5,543 nt of DNA from the NCBI GenBank assembly GCA_003557825.1, contig PWNM01000069.1, forward strand, positions 1 to 5,543, given 5' to 3'. Below, in pieces: positions 1 through 5,543 of the stretch. Below the pieces are notes generated by a model that saw only the letters and a list, made by a program, of their open reading frames with translations, ran no database searches and was not told the DNA's origin. This DNA is from Candidatus Hydrogenedentota bacterium. Lineage in GTDB: Bacteria; Hydrogenedentota; Hydrogenedentia; Hydrogenedentales; SLHB01. A program made the translations under genes and the position numbers. The stretch's first letter is position 1. Each line of letters opens with the position of its first letter.

Positions 1-1209
1 AACGCCCAGGCCGTGCGCCAACGGATTGCGGATTCGCCCCGGCCCATCAACAACGTGAAGATGTACGGCGGGCTCACCCATGGGGGCAGCTATGCGGAAG
101 GCCTTCGGCGGATGTGGCGCAATGCGTTGGGCGGTATGGCCTCGGCGCGGTTTCATCGGCCCGGCGAATGGACCGACGCGGGTCCGCCCTGGGGCGCGGG
201 TCTGAGCGAAGATGCTCAAGCCTACATCCGCACAACACGATACATCATGGAGGAGGTCCTCGGCTGGCCCAATATCGAACCAGACCTGAGCTTCGCCGAG
301 ATCGTGGTCGATCCCAAAGGCCGGGTACGACTTGAAAAGACGCACCTCGTGTATACACGCGATGCCGATGGTACGGCCCGGTTCTACATGAACGGCGAAC
401 CGGTATCCGAGGCGACCATTGGGGGCGACTTGTCGTCGTGGGACGCGGGTATGCGGCTGGGTCTGGCGAGCGAGATGAACGGCGAACGCCCCTGGCAGGG
501 CACCTTTCACGACGTGGCCATCTACAATCGCGCCCTGACGGCTGAGGAAGTAGCCGACCACAACGCCGCAGGCAGGCCGGAACACCTTGATGGCCTGCAA
601 GCGCGGTATGCCTTCGACGAGGGCGACGGGACCGTCATCCACGACGGCTCCGGCCAAACGCCGGCCCTCGATCTACATATCGGCAACGCCGATGCGGTTG
701 AGTGGGTTGATGGCGGCCTTGATGTGCGCAATTCCACAATCATTGCCACGGACGGTCCAGCGGAACGGCTCACGGCGGCCATGCAGGACAGCAATGCCTT
801 TACTCTCGAGGCGTGGATCACCCCCGCTACGCTGGAACAATCCGGCCCGGCACGGATTGTGACCGTGTCGCAGGACAATTCGCACCGGAACGCCACCCTC
901 GGGCAAATGGACAACCTGTATCAGGTACGGCTCCGTACCACGGTAACTTCGGGCAACGGTCTACCCGGCCTTGAAACGGGCGTCGCGGCCGATGGTTCCA
1001 TTGGCGCGGCCCGTTCGACAGACGGCAATCGCGCCGCAATTTTCGTCACTCACGGCATGTTGCTGAACGTCGACGCGGATGCCCTCGAATCGGACCTTGA
1101 AGCGGAATGGTTCGACCCTCGCACGGCCGACTGGCACGATGCCATCCCCACCGCCGACGGGTATTACCAACCGCCGTCATCCGAGGATTGGGTGCTGATC
1201 CTGCGATAG
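1..1209 (+). CDS. Secreted GH-like protein with permuted LamG domain, C-terminal part (5' end outside window)
   Basis: Open from base 1 to the TAG at 1207-1209, giving 402 residues. No start is expected inside: the GTG at 13 is internal, because the complete paralogue at 1346-3457 aligns from its residue 301 onward, so about 300 N-terminal residues (signal peptide and most of the barrel) lie upstream of the window. Visible parts: the end of the barrel-like region (1 to about 335, with the PRPINNVKMYG and ASARFHRP stretches); a LamG C-half (about 337-575, HLVYTRDADGTARFYMNG ... HDVAIYNRALTAEEV); a LamG N-half (about 592-978, LQARYAFDEGDGT ... FTLEAWITP ... GPARIVTVS ... VRLRTT); and a C-terminal beta domain (about 979-1206, GAARSTDGNRAAIF ... 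DPRTADW ... EDWVLILR) resembling the putative collagen-binding domain that follows DUF4038-type barrels. The LamG halves are in reverse order. The role is inferred as extracellular glycan binding or hydrolysis; the substrate is unknown. A strong terminator follows. Confidence 0.93.
   Translation, partial: NAQAVRQRIADSPRPINNVKMYGGLTHGGSYAEGLRRMWRNALGGMASARFHRPGEWTDAGPPWGAGLSEDAQAYIRTTRYIMEEVLGWPNIEPDLSFAEIVVDPKGRVRLEKTHLVYTRDADGTARFYMNGEPVSEATIGGDLSSWDAGMRLGLASEMNGERPWQGTFHDVAIYNRALTAEEVADHNAAGRPEHLDGLQARYAFDEGDGTVIHDGSGQTPALDLHIGNADAVEWVDGGLDVRNSTIIATDGPAERLTAAMQDSNAFTLEAWITPATLEQSGPARIVTVSQDNSHRNATLGQMDNLYQVRLRTTVTSGNGLPGLETGVAADGSIGAARSTDGNRAAIFVTHGMLLNVDADALESDLEAEWFDPRTADWHDAIPTADGYYQPPSSEDWVLILR
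337..978 (+). other. Permuted LamG domain, first paralogue (C-half 337-575, N-half 592-978)
   Basis: It has the same swapped order as in the second paralogue. KTHLVYTRDADGTARFYMNG to ALTAEEVADHNAAG comes first, the linker RPEHLD follows, then GLQARYAFDEGDGT to VRLRTTVTSGNGLPGL. By hand alignment the two copies are roughly 70-76 percent identical across this unit, clearly above the flanking C-terminal domain. Both copies open and close at the same points, so the arrangement predates the gene duplication. Confidence 0.75.
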
Positions 1210-1226
1210 GTTTCTTCTGAGAGCAC

Positions 1227-1270
1227 AGGGCGAAGGTGAGGTTTTTCAGGAAACCTTTCCTTCGCCTTTT
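1227..1270 (+). terminator. Rho-independent terminator after the first gene
   Basis: GGCGAAGG at 1229-1236 pairs perfectly with CCTTCGCC at 1259-1266. Inside it AGGTTT at 1239-1244 pairs with AAACCT at 1251-1256, leaving the loop TTCAGG (1245-1250). The two stems are separated only by a T-T mismatch and a possible G-U pair. TTTT follows at 1267-1270. It lies 17 bases after the stop codon, so the first paralogue's transcript probably ends here and the second paralogue needs its own promoter or read-through. Confidence 0.88.
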
Positions 1271-1319
1271 GGTATATACCCTGGAAGCCTGGACTCGGAG
1301 GACCCATGGGGGTCGGAGG
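1271..1319. promoter_or_regulatory. Palindrome and short repeats in the leader of the second paralogue (possible operator)
   Basis: GGTATATACC at 1271-1280 is a perfect 10-bp palindrome directly after the terminator T-run. It is followed by a repeated CCTGGA (1280-1285 and 1288-1293). A hairpin-capable GACCC-ATGG-GGGTC lies at 1301-1314, flanked by direct repeats TCGGAGG (1295-1301 and 1313-1319). These lie between a terminator and a gene start, where a promoter and operator are expected. I could not find a convincing -35/-10 pair; TATACC at 1275-1280 is only a weak -10 candidate. The regulatory role is inference. Confidence 0.3.
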
Positions 1320-1329
1320 GATGCTATTT

Positions 1330-1336
1330 GGAGGAG
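1330..1336 (+). promoter_or_regulatory. Ribosome binding site fixing the ATG start at 1346
   Basis: GGAGGAG is a near-ideal Shine-Dalgarno sequence ending 9 bases before ATG 1346. It overlaps the in-frame TTG at 1328, which would extend the protein by six residues (MEENQP), so that upstream start is unlikely. TTGG (1328-1331) and CCAA (1339-1342) flank it, so the site could lie mostly in the loop of a weak 4-bp hairpin. Confidence 0.85.
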
Positions 1337-1345
1337 AACCAACCT

Positions 1346-3457
1346 ATGCATACAAAAACTGTTACGGCTATGTTTCTTTCGACCCTACTTATCGCAACGC
1401 TTGTCGCCGGAATGGCCCCGGCCGATGACGCCGGCCGGATTCGGCCATACGAAGGGAACCCCTATTTCTGGCAATACAAGGGCGAGCCGGTATTGCCTTT
1501 GGGCGGGAGCTGGCAAGATAACTTGTTCAATCACCCGGACGGATTGGAGGAGCATCTGGACTTGCTCGTCTCGGTAGGGGGAAACTATGTGCGCAACGTA
1601 ATGAGCCACCGAAATGAAGGCAACGTTTTCGCCTACGCCCAAAATGCCGATGGGTTGTATGACTTGGACACGTTCAATGACGAGTATTGGCGGCGCTTTG
1701 CGCATTTCCTCGACCTCACTTACGAGCGGGACATCATTGTCCAAATCGAAATCTGGGCCACATGGGACCTTTATGTGGACCATCAGTCCCTGGGCGGCTG
1801 GTCCAAGCAACCCTTTAACCCGGCCAACACGGTTACGTACACGTCTGAGGAGTCGGGCCTGCCCACCGTGATCGATATTTCACCCGGAGCCAACCCAACG
1901 GACCATCCCTTTTTCCATACCGTACCGGCATTGGACAACAACGAGCTGGTGCTCCGGTATCAGACCGCGTTTGTGGACAAGATCCTCTCCTATGCCCTCG
2001 ACTACCCCCATGTGCTCTATTGCATGAACAACGAAACGGGCGAGCGCGTCGAGTGGAGCGATTTTTGGGCGCAGTATGTTCGCGACCGGGCGGCTGAGGC
2101 AGGGAAACTGGTTGAGACGGCGGAGATGCGTCGAAACTCGAACATCACCGCCTCCGATCACCGCCATATGATGGATGCCCCCGAGCTCTATACCTTTCTC
2201 GACATCTCCCAAAACAATGCCCTGCGGGGGGTAACCCATCGGAATCGCATCCAGCAGGTGCGGTCCATGATTGCCGATCATCCACGACCCCTGAACAACA
2301 CCAAGATCTACGGGTTCGATCCCGATACCAACGTGCCCATTCGGCGGTGGTGGCAAAATGTCCTCGGCGGTTGCGCTTCGGTCCGGTTCCATCGCCCCCA
2401 TCCCCTCGAAAGTCCCGATGACCACGAAAGACACACCTCGGTAGGCCTCGGGCTGAGTCCCCTCGCACAGGAACAAATTCGCAGCACCCGAGTGGTGATG
2501 GATGCAATTGGGTGGCCGGATATCGAACCCGATCTGAGCTTCGTTTCCCTGGCGACGGATCCGTCCTATGCCGTGACCACCGACAAGACCCACCTGGTCT
2601 ACACCCGCGCCCAAGACGGCACGGCGCGCCTGTATATGAACGGCGAAGCGGTCGAACAAGGAACCATCGGCGGTGACCTTGCTTCGTGGAATGCCGGCAT
2701 GCGGTTGGCCTTGGCGAGTGAACTGACGGGCGAACGTCCTTGGCTCGGCGTGTTTCACGACATAGCCGTCTATGATCGCGCACTGACGGCGGAGGAAGTG
2801 GCCGCTCATACCGCGGCAGGGGCGCCTGAACAGCAGGACGGCCTGCAGGCGCGGTATGCATTCGATGAAGGCGACGGAACAATCATCCGCGACATTTCAG
2901 GGATAACTCCCGCCCTCGATCTCCGCATCCAGGATCCCGATGCCGTCGCGTGGACCGATGACGGCCTTGATGTCCGCAGAATGGTTCTCATTGCTACCCC
3001 GGATCCGGCGGAGCGACTCACAGAGGCAATGCAGGCGAGCAACGCCTTCACCATGGAGGCGTGGATTACCCCCGCAAATACCCATCAAGCCGGTCCTGCG
3101 CGTATTGTAACCTTGTCGCACGATACCGCCCGGCGCAACTTTACCCTGGGCCAACTAGATAGCCACTACCAGATGCGCTTTCGCACGACCGAGACCGATG
3201 TAAATGGATTGCCGGGCCTGGGTCGCGATAACGAAGACGTTGTGACCATTGCCGCGGCTCGGTCTGTTGACAACGATCGCGCCGCCGTGTTCATCCCACA
3301 GGGTACCGGCGTACGGATTGCAGTCGAAAAATTCACGGGAGATCCCCAAGTCGAATGGGTCGACCCGCGCACGGCTGATTGGCACGATGCCGCCGCCGAT
3401 GCGGATGGGTTTTTCCAACCGCCCTCGCAAGAGGACTGGGTGCTTGTGTTACGATAG
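1346..3457 (+). CDS. Secreted GH-like barrel protein with nested, circularly permuted LamG domain
   Basis: 703 residues from ATG 1346, chosen for its ribosome binding site and because it opens with a Sec signal peptide (MHTKTVTAMFLSTLLIATLV, likely cleaved near APA|DD at residues 25-28). Residues about 31-400 look like a TIM-barrel glycoside hydrolase of the DUF4038-like kind: NPYFWQYKGEPVLPLGGSWQDNLF near the start, then IVQIEIWATWD (131-141) and LYCMNNETGE (224-233), where E230 is a plausible acid/base at the end of strand 4. Residues about 413-492 are the C-half of a LamG domain and 499-625 its N-half, in swapped order, joined by AAGAPEQQDG. Residues about 630-703 form a C-terminal beta domain with WVDPRTADWHD and EDWVLVLR. 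The preceding gene is a tandem paralogue; the following hydrolase is 43 bases away without a terminator, so likely the same transcript. It probably binds or cleaves an extracellular glycan; the substrate is unknown. The expected second catalytic glutamate is not evident (K320 in NNTKIYG). Confidence 0.93.
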   Translation: MHTKTVTAMFLSTLLIATLVAGMAPADDAGRIRPYEGNPYFWQYKGEPVLPLGGSWQDNLFNHPDGLEEHLDLLVSVGGNYVRNVMSHRNEGNVFAYAQNADGLYDLDTFNDEYWRRFAHFLDLTYERDIIVQIEIWATWDLYVDHQSLGGWSKQPFNPANTVTYTSEESGLPTVIDISPGANPTDHPFFHTVPALDNNELVLRYQTAFVDKILSYALDYPHVLYCMNNETGERVEWSDFWAQYVRDRAAEAGKLVETAEMRRNSNITASDHRHMMDAPELYTFLDISQNNALRGVTHRNRIQQVRSMIADHPRPLNNTKIYGFDPDTNVPIRRWWQNVLGGCASVRFHRPHPLESPDDHERHTSVGLGLSPLAQEQIRSTRVVMDAIGWPDIEPDLSFVSLATDPSYAVTTDKTHLVYTRAQDGTARLYMNGEAVEQGTIGGDLASWNAGMRLALASELTGERPWLGVFHDIAVYDRALTAEEVAAHTAAGAPEQQDGLQARYAFDEGDGTIIRDISGITPALDLRIQDPDAVAWTDDGLDVRRMVLIATPDPAERLTEAMQASNAFTMEAWITPANTHQAGPARIVTLSHDTARRNFTLGQLDSHYQMRFRTTETDVNGLPGLGRDNEDVVTIAAARSVDNDRAAVFIPQGTGVRIAVEKFTGDPQVEWVDPRTADWHDAAADADGFFQPPSQEDWVLVLR
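2582..3220 (+). other. Permuted LamG domain, second paralogue (C-half 2582-2821, N-half 2840-3220)
   Basis: Residues 413-492 (DKTHLVYTR ... TARLYMNG ... GDLASWNAGMRLALASEL ... FHDIAVYDRALTAEEV) are the pattern that normally closes a Laminin_G_3-type domain. Residues 499-625 (GLQARYAFDEGDGT ... DGLDV ... NAFTMEAWITP ... GPARIVTLS ... RNFTLGQ ... RFRTT ... NGLPGL) are the pattern that normally opens it. In the usual order the RTT...NGLP segment runs directly into THLVYTR. Here the natural termini are joined by about six residues and new termini are made at that loop. This rests on my knowledge of the family's motif order, not on a database search. Confidence 0.75.
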
Positions 3458-3472
3458 GGCGGCAATGGAAAG

Positions 3473-3491
3473 ATTGGAGAACCAATAGGAG
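3473..3491 (+). promoter_or_regulatory. Inverted repeat and ribosome binding site before the GH-A hydrolase
   Basis: ATTGG (3473-3477), loop AGAA and CCAAT (3482-3486) form a perfect 5-bp inverted repeat. AGGAG at 3487-3491 follows immediately and ends 9 bases before ATG 3501, which sets that start. The wording TTGGAGAACCAA closely matches TTGGAGGAGAACCAA in the leader of the upstream paralogue (1328-1342). Confidence 0.6.
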
Positions 3492-3500
3492 ATAGCTGGG

Positions 3501-4895
3501 ATGCGACTTCGAATAGCATTCGCCATCGTGGCATTGATGTGGGGAGGACTCGCCATGTGCGCACAGGAAATGGAAACTCAAATCGAACTACCCGGTGATC
3601 CGGCGCCCATAGCTGATTTTGTCGGCTTCGGCGCGCAGTGGAACGCGGGAGGGTATGTGGCCTTTGACGTGACGGATGACGAGTTTCAGGTATTGGCCGA
3701 TCGCGTCCGCTGGATGCGTCTGCCCATGGCCCGCGTCATGGTGCTTTCGCGATGGTGCTATTTCGATGACGAGGGCTACAATTGGGATACGCCCGAGATG
3801 CAAGCCCTCTATCGCCTGCTTGATGTCTGCGAAGAGTTGGGTACCACCGTACTGCTTACCGATTGGGGTGGGGAAAAGGAATGGACCACTGCGCCGGGCA
3901 TCGAGGGCGTTGACGACCCGCTCTACGCCGAGGTCATCGGAACCTATCTCGACCACCTGATCAATGAAAAAGGCTACTCCTGTATCGAGTATTTCATCGT
4001 CACCAACGAGCCCAACTGGGAAGTGGGCGATTTCGACCGGTGGAAGACCGGTTTCCTTAACGTGGTCAACGAATTGCGTCAGCGGGGACTCGATGAGCAG
4101 GTAGAGCTTGTCGGTTCGGGCACGTCACAGCAGGTTCGATTGACCCCGGCGGAGGACGGAACCTTCGATATCGAGCCGTGGCATGTGAAGGCTGTGGAAC
4201 AACTGCATGAGCATATCGAAATGTACAGCATCCACCGCTATGCCGAACGCGACCGGGTCCGCGAGGGCAGCTTCGAGGACTTTTGGCGAGCCCAGTGGGA
4301 CTACAGTCGCGAGCATGATCCCGAGGGCGCAACGAAATTGCATGTGGTGGGCGAAGCGGGCATGAACGACGATGCCCAGCATCCCTATGGCTCGCCCTAC
4401 ATCAACGATTACGGCTATGGCGTGTTTATGGCCGAGTATGCCGTACAAGCGGCCCGTGCAGGCAGCGACGGCGTGTCGGCATGGATGCTCGACGACAACT
4501 CCCACCCCGGCTTCTTCTGGGGCCTGTGGTCCAACAAAGAAGAAGGCATGGAGTTGCGCCCGTGGTTCTACACCTGGGCGCTCCTGTCGCGTTATTTCCC
4601 CGGCGGCGCCACGGTATACATGCCGGAACAACCGCAGGATATTCGCCTTTTGGCCGCGGAAACCGACGACGGTTGGACTATCTGCCTCATCAACCGACGC
4701 GACGCCGCTGCCACGGTGACGCTGCAACTCCCAAGCGAAGCCGCAGGTACCTTCCGTGAATACCGCTACGCCGAAGACCAACAGGCCACGGATGACCAGG
4801 GCTTCCCGGTTCCGGTAGGCGAACACGACACGGAAGGCGCCCTAACCGTTGAGATACCCAGCGAAGCCGTTGTAGTGCTGACGTCGCTTATGTAA
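3501..4895 (+). CDS. Secreted clan GH-A glycoside hydrolase, family not resolved
   Basis: 464 residues, ATG preceded by AGGAG at good spacing. Residues 1-21 form a signal peptide (MRLRIAFAIVALMWGGLAMC); LAMC is close to a lipobox but has Met at -1, so ordinary Sec cleavage or a non-standard lipoprotein are both possible. Residues about 35-370 form a TIM barrel: VGFGAQWNAGGY at the first strand, VRWMRLPMAR, LLTDWGGE (118-125), FIVTNEPNW (165-173) with the acid/base candidate E170 in the NEP motif after strand 4, YSIHRY (242-247), and VVGEAG (282-287) with the nucleophile candidate E285 at strand 7. About residues 370-464 form a beta-sandwich cap typical of GH30/GH39-like enzymes. Both catalytic glutamates are present, so it is predicted to be an active retaining exo- or endo-glycosidase acting outside the cytoplasm. 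GH39, GH30, GH5 or GH79-like assignment cannot be decided by eye. It is likely translated from the same mRNA as the upstream LamG protein. Confidence 0.92.
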   Translation: MRLRIAFAIVALMWGGLAMCAQEMETQIELPGDPAPIADFVGFGAQWNAGGYVAFDVTDDEFQVLADRVRWMRLPMARVMVLSRWCYFDDEGYNWDTPEMQALYRLLDVCEELGTTVLLTDWGGEKEWTTAPGIEGVDDPLYAEVIGTYLDHLINEKGYSCIEYFIVTNEPNWEVGDFDRWKTGFLNVVNELRQRGLDEQVELVGSGTSQQVRLTPAEDGTFDIEPWHVKAVEQLHEHIEMYSIHRYAERDRVREGSFEDFWRAQWDYSREHDPEGATKLHVVGEAGMNDDAQHPYGSPYINDYGYGVFMAEYAVQAARAGSDGVSAWMLDDNSHPGFFWGLWSNKEEGMELRPWFYTWALLSRYFPGGATVYMPEQPQDIRLLAAETDDGWTICLINRRDAAATVTLQLPSEAAGTFREYRYAEDQQATDDQGFPVPVGEHDTEGALTVEIPSEAVVVLTSLM

Positions 4896-4910
4896 TGTGG
4901 GCGGGGGCCA

Positions 4911-5543
4911 TTACGGCCGCGTGATGGTCCCGTCCGGCAATCGGGCGACGGTCCATTCGGTGATTTTTTCGTCACACGGGTATTGTGCTGCGAGGGCCTC
5001 ATCGATATCGATGCCCAGACCCGGCCCATCGTTTGGAGTCACATAGCCCGCGCTAACCTGGGGCACGCCAGAGAACATCTCTTCCTCGGTTTCGCTTCGG
5101 AATGACCATTCCTGGATACCGAAATTGTGCAAATGAATTCCCATGTGCACGTTCGCTGCCATGCCCACGGGCGATACGTCGCCGGGACCGTGGAAGGCCG
5201 TGCGGACGCCGAAGCTGTCGCAGAGGTGGGCCAGTTTGAGACAGGGCGTGATACCGCCAATATCGGACGGATGGACCCGGATAAAGTCGATGAGCCGTTT
5301 TGACACCAGCGACTGGCTTTCGTTGGGATGGACAAACAACTCGCCCATGGCCAGCGCCGTGGCGCATTGGGTCCGCACCGTTTCGAACCACGGGAGGTCT
5401 TCCGGCGCGAAGAGATCCTCGAGAAAAAACAGCCGCATGGGTTCGAGGGCTTTTGCCAACCACACGCCGTCGATTGGATTCAGCCGTTCGTGGACGTCGT
5501 AGAGCAACTCGGCATCGGGCGGCAGCTCTTCACGTAGATGGGC
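4911..5543 (-). CDS. Mannonate dehydratase-like enolase-superfamily enzyme, C-terminal part (5' end outside window)
   Basis: The frame is open from the right edge (first residues AHLREELPPDAELLYDVHER) to the TAA at 4913-4911; 210 residues are visible, about half of the usual 400. The TTG at 5507 is internal. Metal ligands of the ManD subgroup are recognisable as D16 (YDVHER, which also holds catalytic H18), E42 (FFLED) and E68 (AMGELF) of the fragment, spaced 26 and 26 like D210, E236 and E262 of the characterised enzyme as I recall it. H118 (FHGPGD) and E145 (FGIQEW) match H312 and E339. The family dehydrates D-mannonate, some members D-gluconate, to 2-keto-3-deoxygluconate in the cytoplasm. 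Here the loop after the His reads HGPGD rather than the more usual HGATD, and the end reads DGTITRP instead of the common ...NW, so substrate and activity are uncertain. Convergent with the hydrolase; only 15 bases separate the stops and no terminator is visible there. Confidence 0.9.
   Translation of the reverse strand, partial: AHLREELPPDAELLYDVHERLNPIDGVWLAKALEPMRLFFLEDLFAPEDLPWFETVRTQCATALAMGELFVHPNESQSLVSKRLIDFIRVHPSDIGGITPCLKLAHLCDSFGVRTAFHGPGDVSPVGMAANVHMGIHLHNFGIQEWSFRSETEEEMFSGVPQVSAGYVTPNDGPGLGIDIDEALAAQYPCDEKITEWTVARLPDGTITRP

Larger units (their letters stand above)
1..3454 (+). repeat. Tandem gene duplication (1-1206 and 2246-3454)
   Basis: Bases 1-1206 encode a protein segment collinear with residues 301-703 of the second paralogue, with only small indels (around 85-110 and 170-200 in the first copy, matching 2315-2450 in the second). 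Divergence is substantial throughout, about half to three quarters identity at protein level, so this is an old duplication and not an assembly duplicate. Order and orientation are direct. Confidence 0.85.

Noticed and set aside
13..15. GTG at 13 as a true start of the first gene
   Set aside because: The frame is open to base 1 and the paralogue continues about 300 residues upstream of this point; no Shine-Dalgarno can be assessed.
1328..1345. Upstream TTG start for the second paralogue adding MEENQP
   Set aside because: It overlaps the Shine-Dalgarno GGAGGAG itself; ATG 1346 has ideal spacing and begins a clean signal peptide.
1880..2809. Long antisense open frame (309 codons) opposite the barrel/LamG gene
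   Set aside because: It mirrors a clearly coding plus-strand gene with recognisable domains; the translation has no recognisable motif and is explained by GC-rich codon use.
4125..4826. Antisense open frame (233 codons) opposite the GH-A hydrolase
   Set aside because: A shadow of the hydrolase gene, whose catalytic motifs are intact; no ribosome binding site or domain seen.
4896..4920. Possible bidirectional terminator between the convergent genes
   Set aside because: Only a 4-bp GGCC/GGCC pairing around ATTAC and no T-run on either strand; too weak to call.
1..5543. CRISPR array, tRNA/rRNA gene, insertion sequence or transposase
   Set aside because: No regularly spaced repeats, RNA-gene signatures, terminal inverted repeats or transposase-like frames were seen.

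Overview
The window reads as chromosomal DNA of a GC-rich, glycan-degrading, Gram-negative-type heterotroph. The secreted proteins carry Sec-type signal peptides, good Shine-Dalgarno sequences precede the ATG starts, and a LamG (Laminin_G_3-like) lectin subfamily is present whose wording I associate with Planctomycetota, Hydrogenedentota, Lentisphaerota and similar lineages. The phylum is an inference from protein style; there is no marker gene here.

Layout: (1) 1-1209, plus strand, is the C-terminal 402 residues of a large secreted protein cut by the window edge. (2) 1210-1345 is an intergenic stretch with a strong intrinsic terminator at 1227-1270, then a 10-bp palindrome and short repeats, and finally the ribosome binding site of the next gene. 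(3) 1346-3457, plus strand, is a complete 703-residue tandem paralogue of the first protein. (4) 3501-4895, plus strand, is a 464-residue secreted clan GH-A glycoside hydrolase, 43 bases downstream with no terminator between, so probably co-transcribed with (3). (5) 4911-5543, minus strand, convergent with (4) and 15 bases away, is the C-terminal 210 residues of a mannonate dehydratase-like enolase-superfamily enzyme, cut by the right edge.

The most interesting feature is the domain order of the two paralogues. Between a barrel-like N-terminal region and a small C-terminal beta domain (the 'putative collagen-binding' type) sits a LamG domain whose halves are in swapped order. The segment that normally ends a LamG domain comes first, and the segment that normally begins one comes second, joined by a short linker. 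This looks like a circularly permuted LamG nested in the linker of a glycoside hydrolase-like scaffold, and it is present in both copies.

Together the locus suggests extracellular attack on a glycan (two LamG-bearing proteins that may bind or cleave it, plus a GH-A hydrolase) and cytoplasmic processing of an aldonic acid such as D-mannonate or D-gluconate by the enolase-superfamily dehydratase. A uronic-acid-containing substrate would fit, but nothing in the window proves it.
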